From an uncultured Clostridia bacterium (GTDB lineage Bacteria > Bacillota > Clostridia > Oscillospirales > CAG-272), in the NCBI GenBank assembly GCA_947630625.1, contig CANRIL010000017.1, positions 1 through 54,421 of the forward strand: 54,421 nucleotides of DNA, read 5' to 3'. A program made the position numbers and the translations under genes. Every line of letters starts with the position of its first letter. The stretch's first letter is position 1. The notes under the pieces were generated by a model. The model was not told the DNA's origin. It saw only the letters and a program-made list of their open reading frames with translations, and ran no database searches. Positions 15,428-23,238 of this stretch are shown here, in pieces.

Positions 15428-16615
15428 TCATTTTCCCTTCATCCCTATTCGCTCGTCGGTCAGGCGGTCAAAGCAGATCGCCCAGCGGACGACCTCGCGA
15501 GGGTCGGGTATCGGGGAGAGCTGAAGGAGCGTTTTGTCATGGTAGATGTCAAAGCGCTTCGACACCGTTATCGGGACGGCGGGGATTTCGGACGTGGGCG
15601 TCTCGAATTCGAGCGTCTGCCCGAAAAGCTCGCCCTTCAATGTGAAGCGCTCGCGGTCGAGCGTGCAGTGCGCGCGCCCCGCGCCGTGAACGATGTTGCC
15701 GTGCTCGTCGGTCGAGGCAATTGAGAAATCTGATCCAAGCGGCCGGCTTGTGTCGAATTGCGCGTACTGCCACGCGTACCATTCGTTTACGGTCTTAAAC
15801 GGCGCGCCCGAAAACGTGTAGTCTCTGCTAAGTGTCGCGTCAAGCTGACAGGCGGAGCAGGTGATATGGCATTTTCTGGCCGTCAGCGTGTATTCGGAGC
15901 CGCAGACCGGACATTTATACAGTATGCCGTCAAGTCCCGCCGTCGTATCGCGGCAGGAATATTTTATCCCCCGGCAGGCTGCCTCGTCGTCGTGGCGGAG
16001 CTTGTCCGAGATGAGAGAATAGATGTCCTCGGTCGTCATCGTCTTCGCCTCTTCCGCCGTTAGCATCTTTTCAGTCTCGATCATGATCCTCCCGCGCCGC
16101 GAGCCTTTGCCCCATTTCGGGAACGTGAGCGCCGCCCCGCTCGGGGTAACGCGGTATACGTCTACGCGGAGCTTTTTTATAAGCTCGGCTGTCCCCTCCG
16201 TTATGCGCATGGAGTGCGCGGTCCATGTAAGCCTGCCTTCCGGGAAGAGGACGACGATCCTTCCGTCGCGTATGGCGCGCATGATGTTTAAAACGGTCCC
16301 CGCATCCGAGTCGAACATCCGCTTCGTTATCACGTGAAGCGGGCGGAGGATCGGGCGCAGAAATCGCTTTGTCATAAAGTGCGCGCTCAGAACAAACGTC
16401 GGGCGGTGCGGCAAAAGTGCCATCGCGGCGAAGAAGTGGTCTTGGTCGGAAAGGTGATTGGCGAGCACGAGCGCCGGTCCCTTTATGCCGCGAACGCCGC
16501 TTTTGTCGACGGTGACGCGGTACCGTATCCGCATAAAGAGCAGCACGATCGCGGCGGCGGGGTAGTAGAGCCACGGCGCCGGGGACGGAAATTTTTTGCG
16601 CTTTGACTTTTTCAC
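15428..16615 (-). CDS. Lysophospholipid acyltransferase with C-terminal zinc ribbon
   Basis: PlsC-type acyltransferase, expected to acylate lysophosphatidic acid or a related lysolipid at the membrane. The HX4D motif NHLSDQDHF (near residue 52) and FPEGRL (near 123) are intact, and a hydrophobic segment lies at 14-28. At 395 residues it is about 150 longer than ordinary PlsC. The extension (about 235-395) begins with CPVCGSEY...CHITCSAC, a four-cysteine zinc ribbon. The GTG start overlaps the cysS stop by four bases (GTGA), so translation is coupled and the gene is under the cysteine T-box. Head-group specificity is unknown. Confidence 0.82.
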   Translation of the reverse strand: MKKSKRKKFPSPAPWLYYPAAAIVLLFMRIRYRVTVDKSGVRGIKGPALVLANHLSDQDHFFAAMALLPHRPTFVLSAHFMTKRFLRPILRPLHVITKRMFDSDAGTVLNIMRAIRDGRIVVLFPEGRLTWTAHSMRITEGTAELIKKLRVDVYRVTPSGAALTFPKWGKGSRRGRIMIETEKMLTAEEAKTMTTEDIYSLISDKLRHDDEAACRGIKYSCRDTTAGLDGILYKCPVCGSEYTLTARKCHITCSACQLDATLSRDYTFSGAPFKTVNEWYAWQYAQFDTSRPLGSDFSIASTDEHGNIVHGAGRAHCTLDRERFTLKGELFGQTLEFETPTSEIPAVPITVSKRFDIYHDKTLLQLSPIPDPREVVRWAICFDRLTDERIGMKGK

Positions 16616-18042
16616 GTCTTTGAAACCGTATATCGCGTGCCGTTCGGCGTGTCTGTCAGCGTGATGCCGCGGAGCGCAAGCTCATCGCGGATGCGGTCTG
16701 CCTCCGCGAAGTCGCGGTTTTTCTTTGCCTCCGCGCGGCGGGCTATAGCCTCAAGAATTTCCGGATCGCCCGATTCCGCCTGGCGCGCGAGCTCATCCGC
16801 CTCGCGGCGCGCGGCGGCGTTTTTCGTGAGGTCAAGGCAGAGGACGCGGTCGAAGTCGTCAAGCAGCGCGAGCTTCGTTTCGTCGTTTGTGTCAGCCTTT
16901 AAAACGTCGTAAACGGCCGTTATCGCGAGGGAAGTATTGAGGTCTGAATCGAGCGCGTCCGTAAAGCGGCGCTTCTGTTCGTCAAACGCGGCGTCGTCGA
17001 TCTCTTTGCCGGAGTCTGAAAGCTGCGCGATGCGGGCGATCAGCTTGTCGTATGAACCGCGCGCGTTTTCGAGCGCGTCCCACGAGAAGACGAGGGATTT
17101 GCGGTAATGGGAGCCGAGGCAGAAGAAACGGTAGACGACGGGGGCAAATCCCTTTTCCTCAAGCAGCGAGAGCGTGAGAAATTCGCCTTTTGACTTTGAC
17201 ATTTTGCCGCTTTGCGTGTTGAGGTGCAGGACGTGGAACCAGTACCGGCACCACGGGTGCCCGAGGTAAGCCTCCGACTGCGCGATCTCGTTTGTGTGAT
17301 GCGGGAAGACGTTGTCAATTCCGCCGCAGTGTATGTCAAGATATTCGCCGAGATGCTTTATTGAAATGGCGGAGCATTCGATGTGCCAGCCCGGATAGCC
17401 GAGCCCCCAGGGAGAGTTCCATTTAAGCTCCTGATCCTCGAATTTGCTCTTTGTGAACCAGAGCGCGAAGTCGCACTTGTTTTTCTTCGCCTCGTCCGCC
17501 TCAACGCCCTCGCGGACGCCGACGACGAGGTCCTCTTCGTTCTGGCGGTTGAAGACGTAGTAGTTGTCGAGCTTTGACGTGTCAAAATATACGTTGCCGC
17601 CGGAAACGTAGGCGTAGCCCGAATCGATCAGCTTTTTTATGATCTTTATATAGTCGCCTATGCAGCGTGTCGCCGGTTCAACAACGTCGGGGCGGCGGAT
17701 GTTGAGCTTTTTGCAGTCCGCAAAAAATGCGTCCGTGTAGAATTTTGCGATCTCAAGCACCGTTTTGTGCTCGCGCTTCGCGCCCTCTACCATTTTGTCC
17801 TCGCCGTCGTCGGAGTCGCCCGTGAGGTGGCCGACATCCGTAATGTTCATGACGCGCTTGACATCGTATCCCGAATAGCGCAGATAGCGGTCGAGAATGT
17901 CCTCCATGATGTAGGTGCGCAGATTTCCGATATGGGCAAAGTGATAAACGGTGGGACCGCACGTGTACATCCCGACTTTGCCGGGGTTGCGCGGGGTGAA
18001 CTCTTCGCGCTCGCGTGACAGAGAATTATATAAATACAGCAT
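16612..18042 (-). CDS. cysS: Cysteinyl-tRNA synthetase
   Basis: Charges tRNA-Cys with cysteine. Class I synthetase, 476 residues, the normal size. The zinc ligand C28 starts the CGPTVYHFAHIGN stretch, which includes the HIGH-type motif. Further zinc ligands lie in the CSAISIKHLG and HHTNEIAQSEA stretches, and GKMSKSKG is the KMSKS loop. The C-terminal helical domain is complete. It lies 13 bases after the CPBP protease gene and overlaps plsC. The T-box leader upstream of cysE should couple expression to uncharged tRNA-Cys. Confidence 0.97.
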   Translation of the reverse strand: MLYLYNSLSREREEFTPRNPGKVGMYTCGPTVYHFAHIGNLRTYIMEDILDRYLRYSGYDVKRVMNITDVGHLTGDSDDGEDKMVEGAKREHKTVLEIAKFYTDAFFADCKKLNIRRPDVVEPATRCIGDYIKIIKKLIDSGYAYVSGGNVYFDTSKLDNYYVFNRQNEEDLVVGVREGVEADEAKKNKCDFALWFTKSKFEDQELKWNSPWGLGYPGWHIECSAISIKHLGEYLDIHCGGIDNVFPHHTNEIAQSEAYLGHPWCRYWFHVLHLNTQSGKMSKSKGEFLTLSLLEEKGFAPVVYRFFCLGSHYRKSLVFSWDALENARGSYDKLIARIAQLSDSGKEIDDAAFDEQKRRFTDALDSDLNTSLAITAVYDVLKADTNDETKLALLDDFDRVLCLDLTKNAAARREADELARQAESGDPEILEAIARRAEAKKNRDFAEADRIRDELALRGITLTDTPNGTRYTVSKT

Positions 18043-18055
18043 GGAAAGCTCCTTT

Positions 18056-19264
18056 TTAAACTACGGGCGGCATGGGCGGAAAACCTGTGTTCCTGTCCTC
18101 GTCTATGCTGTGCTCTCTTTTGCCGACGTTTGAAATGATGATGACGGCGAGGCAGATGACGAATACGACGGCAGAGACGACGAGCGTCACTATGACCTCG
18201 GTCTGCGAGGAATCCTCGCGCAGAAGCGGGATATAGTTGGCGAGATTGAAGCCGAGATGAACGAGGAACGGGGCGAGGATCGTGCCGAATTTTTCATACA
18301 TGAATATGAGCAGGACGGCGAGCAGCGACGCATAGAATACGGCGATCGCCGCGCCGTGCGCGATCCCGAACGCAAACGCCGCCAAAATCACCGCCGCGCC
18401 GATGGGCATCCCGCGGCGCAGCCGCGTGTATATGCAGCCGCGGAAGACGAGCTCCTCGACCATAGGCGCAAATATCACAACGGAGAGAATTTCGACAACG
18501 ACATCAAAAACGCTGTCGCCGCGCCCCATGTAGGAATACAGACCGTTGAATTCGTTTACGACCGAGTCCGGCCACGGGATCAGGTTGATGAGCTCGGACA
18601 CCAGAAACTGCGCCGAAATTCCGAGGGGAACGAGCAGAAGCGCGAGCCACGAATGGAACGGATATAGCCCCACGTGCGCCGAAAACGGTCTGTGCTTTCC
18701 GACCGAAACGAGGAAGACGATAAATATTGTCAGAACGGCTGAGAAGATCGTTATCATATTCATCGTTGTGCCGCCCATGTCGTTCATTATCGCGTCGTAG
18801 GCGCGTTCCATCAGCTCGTTATACTGCTCGCGGCTCATGCCCGGGTTCATGGCGTATTCGTTGATCGCCTCGGCGAATTCCTCAGAATTGGCGATGACGC
18901 CGAACATTATGATCGTTGAAACGATCGTCTGGCAGAGGAAGAAGAGCAGGAAATAGAGCGCCGCATGACCGAGGGCGGAGAAAAATTTTCCAGCGGGCGA
19001 TTTTTCTCTCGGCGGATAACCGTAAAACGGGTAGGGCGGGGGCGGCATCGTGTAGCCGTAGTTCTGCCCCTGCGGAACATCGTCGGGGCGGTGCATCGGG
19101 TCGTTATCGGCGGGGGAGTCTCTGTGCGGCGGTTCAACGCGCGGTTCCTCGTCCCCCTCTTCCTTTTTTACTTCTATTTCCGAGTCGTCGGTAAACGATT
19201 TGCCGCAGTAAGGGCAATACTCAAATCCGTCGTCCGACATGCGGAAACAGCGTTTGCAGATCAT
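18056..19264 (-). CDS. CPBP-family membrane protease with N-terminal zinc ribbon
   Basis: Predicted intramembrane metalloprotease of the CAAX/CPBP (Abi) family, 402 residues. The N-terminus is a zinc ribbon, CKRCF...CPYCGKSF (residues 3-24), followed by a Pro-rich acidic linker (to about 88) and eight or so membrane helices. The family motifs are present: EELVFRG (EExxxR, near residue 275), FGIAHG and HLGFN, which supply the putative metal ligands. It sits between cysE and cysS under the T-box, an unusual place for this family. SD AAGGAAAG. Its substrate is unknown; CPBP proteins serve in protein maturation and bacteriocin immunity in other bacteria. Confidence 0.88.
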   Translation of the reverse strand: MICKRCFRMSDDGFEYCPYCGKSFTDDSEIEVKKEEGDEEPRVEPPHRDSPADNDPMHRPDDVPQGQNYGYTMPPPPYPFYGYPPREKSPAGKFFSALGHAALYFLLFFLCQTIVSTIIMFGVIANSEEFAEAINEYAMNPGMSREQYNELMERAYDAIMNDMGGTTMNMITIFSAVLTIFIVFLVSVGKHRPFSAHVGLYPFHSWLALLLVPLGISAQFLVSELINLIPWPDSVVNEFNGLYSYMGRGDSVFDVVVEILSVVIFAPMVEELVFRGCIYTRLRRGMPIGAAVILAAFAFGIAHGAAIAVFYASLLAVLLIFMYEKFGTILAPFLVHLGFNLANYIPLLREDSSQTEVIVTLVVSAVVFVICLAVIIISNVGKREHSIDEDRNTGFPPMPPVV

Positions 19265-19312
19265 AGCTTTTTTCTTTCCTTTCGTTTTTTACTGCTTTAT
19301 TTTTATGACGGG

Positions 19313-20059
19313 TCACACGTGTTGATCCGTCTCATCTTGCTTTTTGTTGTCCGTCATAACGGCGTCCCGCAGCTCCGCGATCTGCCGTTCAAGCTCTGTA
19401 AGCTTATTTGATACGGGATCGGGAATGTGGACATGGTCGAGCTTGCTCGTGACGCGGGCGCCGTTCGTTTTCACGATCCGCGCCGGAATCCCGACGGCGG
19501 TGCTGTTCGCGGGGACGGGGGATAATACGACGGCGCCTGCCGCGATCTTCGCGTTGTCGCCGATCTCGAACCCGCCGAGGATCGTCGCGCCCGCGCCTAC
19601 CATAACGCCTCGTCCGAGCGTCGGGTGGCGTTTGCCGCGGTCCTTGCCCGTGCCGCCGAGCGTGACGCACTGATAAAGCGTGCAGTCGTCGCCGATCTCG
19701 GCAGTTTCGCCGATTACGACGGCTCCGCCGTGGTCGATGAACAGCCCGTGACCGAGCTTCGCGCCGGGGTGTATCTCGATTCCGGTAAAAAATCTCGCAG
19801 CCTGGCTGACGGCGCGCGCCGTCATGTAGTGCTTCTTTTCGTAGAGCGCGTGCGAGAGGCGGTGCGCCCAGATCGCATGCACGCCGGGATAAAGAAGCAT
19901 CACCTCAAGGTCTGATTTCGCCGCCGGGTCGCGTTCGCGAACGGCTTTGATGTCGCGCCGCACCTCGCGGGCGGCGGCGGAGGCCTTCTCATGCAGGCGC
20001 AGAAGCGCGCGGGAAGCGTCACGGCAGACGGTCCCGCCGAATGTTATATCAATTTTCAT
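19313..20059 (-). CDS. cysE: Serine O-acetyltransferase
   Basis: Makes O-acetylserine from serine and acetyl-CoA, the committed step of cysteine synthesis. At 248 residues it has the family's N-terminal helical domain, then a left-handed beta helix of hexapeptide repeats, with GHGLFIDHGGAVVIGETAEIG (split by the catalytic His-Asp pair) near residue 110. The C-terminal tail is longer than in short EpsC forms. First gene after the T-box leader. The ATG is 14 bases from GGAAGGAG, a longer spacing than usual. No cysK follows, so the second step is encoded elsewhere. Confidence 0.93.
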   Translation of the reverse strand: MKIDITFGGTVCRDASRALLRLHEKASAAAREVRRDIKAVRERDPAAKSDLEVMLLYPGVHAIWAHRLSHALYEKKHYMTARAVSQAARFFTGIEIHPGAKLGHGLFIDHGGAVVIGETAEIGDDCTLYQCVTLGGTGKDRGKRHPTLGRGVMVGAGATILGGFEIGDNAKIAAGAVVLSPVPANSTAVGIPARIVKTNGARVTSKLDHVHIPDPVSNKLTELERQIAELRDAVMTDNKKQDETDQHV

Positions 20060-20111
20060 CTATAAAACGTGTTCTCCTTCCGGCAGAAAAATATAAGATC
20101 ACACCGGAAAC

Positions 20112-20335
20112 AAAAAAGCCTCTCCGTGACAGTTTCACGGGAGGCGGGATATCCGCGGTTCCACTCCGATTTATCGCTTTTCCGTATAACGTCCGGTGAC
20201 GCGGCGCTCGGCGCCATGACTCGCGGACGCACATACGGAATCGCGCGCCCGCCCCTCTCAGCCGTGTGGGCAGTCTCTTTGCCGCGCTCGTTATCCGCTT
20301 TCTTTCCGGTCAACGTCGTTTGTATATTAAGTTTA
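20112..20335 (-). promoter_or_regulatory. T-box riboswitch, probably cysteine-specific
   Basis: Read leftward, GGAGTGGAACCGCGG (20167-20153) is the conserved T-box element. It is followed by a terminator: CCTCCCGTG pairs with CACGGAGAGG (one bulge) and ends in T6 (20143-20112). Upstream, AAAGAGAC and GCTGAGAG match the distal stem I motifs. A candidate specifier UGC (Cys) lies at 20231-20229, but I cannot fold the loop with certainty. The downstream genes cysE and cysS support cysteine. Uncharged tRNA-Cys should favour the antiterminator and switch on all four genes. Confidence 0.9.
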
Positions 20336-20341
20336 CATTAC

Positions 20342-20370
20342 ATTATATACGATGCAGCCTGTTTTGTAAA
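20342..20370 (-). promoter_or_regulatory. Promoter of the T-box operon
   Basis: TTTACA (20370-20365) and TATAAT (20347-20342), spacer 17 bases. GTTTACA and TGTAAAC frame the promoter as an inverted repeat, a possible second layer of control. Confidence 0.75.
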
Positions 20371-20420
20371 CACCTTTTTGCGAGTTTTTCTTCACGCGGT
20401 CGTTTTTGTTCGTTTTATTC

Positions 20421-20471
20421 TTGCAAACGGGGGCGAGGGGTGGTATACTGTTTTCAAAGAAAACAGTATAC
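20421..20471 (+). promoter_or_regulatory. Promoter overlapped by a 29-bp palindrome
   Basis: TTGCAA (20421-20426) and TATACT (20444-20449) are 17 bases apart. From 20443 to 20471 runs a perfect palindrome, arms GTATACTGTTTTC and GAAAACAGTATAC around AAA, covering the -10 and the start point. It has the same geometry (13+3+13 at the -10) as the dyad at 2771-2799, but a different sequence. It should control the small membrane protein and HAD phosphatase genes. Confidence 0.72.
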
Positions 20472-20484
20472 GGGGATAAATACG

Positions 20485-20520
20485 ATGAATACCTTGTTTT
20501 TCCCGCCCCGCCGGAAATGA
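20485..20520 (+). CDS. Possible 11-residue leader peptide
   Basis: ATG 20485 opens MNTLFFPPRRK, whose TGA overlaps the ATG of the next gene (AATGA). GGGGA lies eleven bases upstream. The membrane protein ATG itself has no ribosome site, so reinitiation after this short frame is a reasonable model. The two prolines and three basic residues before the stop could slow ribosomes. This is inference from position only. Confidence 0.4.
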   Translation: MNTLFFPPRRK

Positions 20521-20930
20521 GCCGCGCGGTATCAAAGGCGGCGTTCGCCGCCGTTTCGCTCGCCGTGTCCATGGCGGCGGTGGCGCTCTATTTTGCAGAC
20601 GTGTGCGAGCCGACAAAATTTTATATCAATTCCTCCGCGACCGGGTACTTTCTCTGTCCCGCGTGCGTTTTTATATTTGTAAGCGCCGTTTTGTCGCTGA
20701 CGTATGAGCCGCGCGGCGTGCTCGACATCGTCCTCCCGCACGCGGCGATAGTGCTTTCGCTGACCGTCGAGACGCTGACGGTGACGAATTTTTTCAATCA
20801 TGCGATGGAGCTATTGACGAGCAGTATATCGAAGTCGCTTATAGTCGTGTACGCAACGCTTTCGCTCCTTATGTCGCTCTCGCTTTTGTGCCGGGCGATA
20901 TCCGAGATCATGAGGCGGAGAGAAAAATGA
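20517..20930 (+). CDS. Small four-helix membrane protein
   Basis: A 137-residue protein with four hydrophobic helices (about residues 8-25, 43-60, 68-85 and 105-125) and a basic C-terminus. I do not recognise a family. The start at 20517 is chosen because it overlaps the stop of the short upstream frame and begins just before the first helix. No Shine-Dalgarno sequence is present. The stop overlaps the ATG of the HAD gene (ATGA). The promoter is covered by a large palindrome, so expression is probably conditional. Confidence 0.55.
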   Translation: MSRAVSKAAFAAVSLAVSMAAVALYFADVCEPTKFYINSSATGYFLCPACVFIFVSAVLSLTYEPRGVLDIVLPHAAIVLSLTVETLTVTNFFNHAMELLTSSISKSLIVVYATLSLLMSLSLLCRAISEIMRRREK

Positions 20931-21589
20931 AGGGCGCCGTATTTGACATGGACGGGCTCATGCTCGACACGGAGCGTGTCGCCGTGCTCGCATTTGATTA
21001 CGCGGGCGAGAAGGCGGGGATCGGGCGCGCCGGATATATGACGGAGCGGCTGCTCGGTCTGTCGCTCGAATCGTCCCGCCCCGTATGGCAGGCGGAATTC
21101 GGGGAAGGCTGCGACCCGTACGTTATTGACGCGTTCGCGCGCGAGTTCCGCACCGAATATTATAAATCGCATAAAATACCGGTCAAACCGGGAGTTTTCG
21201 AGATACTTTCGTTTTTTCGCGGCGAAGGGGTAAAGCTCGCGGTCGCGAGCTCGACGAGACGAAAAACAGTCGAGCGCCAGCTTTCGGAAACGGGACTTAT
21301 TTCGTATTTCGACGCGCTTGTCTGCGGCGACGAAGTGAAGCGCTCGAAGCCCGACCCGGAAATATACGTCCGCGCGTGTGAAAAGCTCGGGCTTTTGCCC
21401 GCGGAATGTTATGCGTTTGAGGACGCGCGCTCTGGGATCATATCGGCTGATTCCGCCGGCTGCCGCGTCATAATGGTGCCCGACCTCTGGCCGCCGGACG
21501 GGGAAATATTCGGGCGCGTGCATGCAGTTTGCCGCGATCTTTGCTCTGCCGCCGAGCTGATCATGCACGAGCGCGCGGAGGGCAATTGA
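20927..21589 (+). CDS. HAD-family phosphatase (beta-phosphoglucomutase-like)
   Basis: A 220-residue haloacid dehalogenase superfamily hydrolase, subclass I. Motif I is FDMDGLMLDTE (residues 6-16; the nucleophile and acid are the two Asp of DMD). A helical cap follows. Motif II is VASSTR near residue 108, motif III the Lys in KRSKPDPE near 142, and motif IV EDARSG near 165. The substrate is probably a small phosphate ester or sugar phosphate. The ATG overlaps the stop of the membrane protein gene, so the two are translationally coupled; an upstream in-frame ATG at 20888 was rejected for that reason. Confidence 0.85.
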   Translation: MKGAVFDMDGLMLDTERVAVLAFDYAGEKAGIGRAGYMTERLLGLSLESSRPVWQAEFGEGCDPYVIDAFAREFRTEYYKSHKIPVKPGVFEILSFFRGEGVKLAVASSTRRKTVERQLSETGLISYFDALVCGDEVKRSKPDPEIYVRACEKLGLLPAECYAFEDARSGIISADSAGCRVIMVPDLWPPDGEIFGRVHAVCRDLCSAAELIMHERAEGN

Positions 21590-21592
21590 TAC

Positions 21593-21621
21593 TTGTAATT
21601 GCGGCGCGTTCGTGGTAGAAT
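21593..21621 (+). promoter_or_regulatory. Promoter of the small CSD-like gene
   Basis: TTGTAA (21593-21598) and TAGAAT (21616-21621), spacer 17 bases, 33 bases before the ATG. Confidence 0.6.
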
Positions 21622-21654
21622 AAATTTAAAAGTTAAGCGGGAGGTCGAATCAAT

Positions 21655-21873
21655 ATGCCGCATTGCAAAGTGGGAAAAGTTGTCGAATATAACGGGGTTA
21701 AAGGCAAAATAATTACCGCCGATAATGAATATATGTTTCTGATCTCTGATACTAATGAAGAAATCAAGATCGGCGATACAGTCATTTTTCGCGATGAAAT
21801 TGTACATGGCGTATACAGAGCCTATTTTGTAAAGAAGGTACATGATAACGCGGAAAAAGCGGGAAACACATAA
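21655..21873 (+). CDS. Small protein, possibly a cold-shock-like OB fold
   Basis: A 72-residue protein with alternating beta-strand pattern: KVGKVVEYNGVKGKIIT, YMFLISDTNEEIKIGDTVIF and AYFVKKV. The order of a Gly-Lys strand, a Phe-containing strand and a GDxVxF turn resembles a cold-shock or other OB-fold domain, but the RNP motifs are not clear, so this is only a suggestion. It is visibly more AT-rich than its neighbours. A strong SD (GGGAGG) and its own promoter support a real, separately expressed gene. rimM begins 40 bases downstream. Confidence 0.65.
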   Translation: MPHCKVGKVVEYNGVKGKIITADNEYMFLISDTNEEIKIGDTVIFRDEIVHGVYRAYFVKKVHDNAEKAGNT

Positions 21874-21912
21874 AAACGATTTTGTCATCAGAATTTTATT
21901 TGGGGAAACGGA

Positions 21913-22437
21913 ATGGAACGCTCTTTGTTTTTGCCCTGCGGGCAGATAATAAATACGCACGGCGTCCGCGGAGTCGTGAAGGCGCGCTCCGACTGCGACT
22001 CGCCGGAAATTCTCGCCTCGCTCAGTCGCGTGTACACGAAGCGCGGGGACGAATATACGGCTTATGAAATTAAGTCGGCGTCGCTGCAGAAGGGATTCGT
22101 GCTCCTGACGCTTGAGGGAGTCGACGATCTTGACGCTGCCGTTGCGCTCAAGGGGCGTGACATATACGCCGAGCGGGCTGAGCTTGAAGAATTCATGGAG
22201 GAGGGCGACAGGTTCATCGCCGACCTCATAGGTCTGCCGCTTCTGCACGCGGACACAAAGGAACGGCTCGGCGTGCTGCGCGACGTATATAATCTCGGCG
22301 CGTCCGACATTTACGTTGTGGACACGCCGTTCGGCGAGCGGATGATGCCCGCCGTCCCCGAATTTGTGACGGAGATAACGGACGAGGCGATATACGTCCG
22401 CCCGATAAAGGGGATGCTGGACGAGGAGAGCACTTAA
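21913..22437 (+). CDS. rimM: Ribosome maturation factor RimM
   Basis: Binds S19 and assists assembly of the 30S head. At 174 residues it has the normal two-domain form: an N-terminal beta barrel beginning PCGQIINTHGVRGVVKA, and a C-terminal PRC barrel containing LGVLRDVYNLGASDIYVV and ending in MMPAVPEFVTEI. trmD follows after a hairpin, the usual rimM-trmD pairing. rpsP, often in the same operon, is not present here. Confidence 0.94.
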   Translation: MERSLFLPCGQIINTHGVRGVVKARSDCDSPEILASLSRVYTKRGDEYTAYEIKSASLQKGFVLLTLEGVDDLDAAVALKGRDIYAERAELEEFMEEGDRFIADLIGLPLLHADTKERLGVLRDVYNLGASDIYVVDTPFGERMMPAVPEFVTEITDEAIYVRPIKGMLDEEST

Positions 22438-22441
22438 AAGT

Positions 22442-22465
22442 GCACGTAAAGTTCGCTTTACGTGC
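22442..22465 (+). other. UUCG-capped hairpin between rimM and trmD
   Basis: GCACGTAAAG and CTTTACGTGC form ten perfect pairs closed by the stable loop TTCG. No T tract follows, so it is more likely a processing or stability element, or a mild attenuator, than a terminator. Confidence 0.65.
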
Positions 22466-22485
22466 GATAAATTCAGGAGACACAC

Positions 22486-23190
22486 GTGAGATTTGATATT
22501 ATGACGCTGTTCCCCGACATGGTGCGCGGCGTGCTCTCGGAAAGCATCATCGGCAGGGCTGCCGCCTCGGGGAAAATAGAGATAAACACGTATAACATCC
22601 GCGACTATTCGGCGGACAAGCACCGCCGCGTCGACGATACGCCTTACGGCGGCGGGATGGGGATGCTGATGATGCCGCAGCCCGTCTGCGACTGCTATGA
22701 CGCGGTGCGCGCCTCGATTCCGGAGGGCGCGTCTGTTCGCACCGTATATATGTCGCCGAAGGGGAAGGTATTCACAGAAGAAAAGGCGCGGGAGCTGTCA
22801 AAATACGACTGCGTGATAATTTTGTGCGGTCACTATGAGGGGATAGACCAGCGCGCGCTCGATATCGTTGCGGATGAATATATCTCGGTCGGCGATTACG
22901 TCCTGACCGGAGGTGAGCTGCCCGCGTGTGTGCTTGTGGACGCCGTTTCAAGGCTCGTTGACGGAGTGCTCTCGTCTCCGGAATGTTACGAAAGCGAGAG
23001 CTTGTCGGAGGGGCTGCTCGAATACCCGCAGTATACGCGCCCGCCCGTATATCGCGGCATGCAGGTGCCGGAGATACTTCTTTCCGGCCATCATGAAAAA
23101 ATAGACGCGTGGCGTCGGGAACAGGCGCGGCTCGCGACGGAGCGGATGCGCCCTGACCTGCTCGAAAAAGACGACGGCGGCGAGGGCTGA
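22486..23190 (+). CDS. trmD: tRNA (guanine-N1)-methyltransferase
   Basis: Methylates G37 of tRNAs with G36 using S-adenosylmethionine, preventing +1 frameshifts. The 234 residues carry the SPOUT trefoil knot: YGGGMGMLMMPQP, CGHYEGIDQRA (the methyl donor site) and YVLTGGELP. The start is GTG 22486, with AGGAG seven bases upstream. The C-terminal DNA/tRNA-binding part (HHEKIDAWRREQ) is complete. Confidence 0.96.
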   Translation: MRFDIMTLFPDMVRGVLSESIIGRAAASGKIEINTYNIRDYSADKHRRVDDTPYGGGMGMLMMPQPVCDCYDAVRASIPEGASVRTVYMSPKGKVFTEEKARELSKYDCVIILCGHYEGIDQRALDIVADEYISVGDYVLTGGELPACVLVDAVSRLVDGVLSSPECYESESLSEGLLEYPQYTRPPVYRGMQVPEILLSGHHEKIDAWRREQARLATERMRPDLLEKDDGGEG

Positions 23191-23238
23191 ACATATATCA
23201 TATATAATAAAGGAAAATTTCGAAAGGGGGGTGACGGC

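Noticed and set aside
20443-20471. CodY-type box in the palindrome
   Set aside because: The centre TTTTC-AAA-GAAAA has three middle bases where the CodY consensus has one, and the dyad extends far beyond it.
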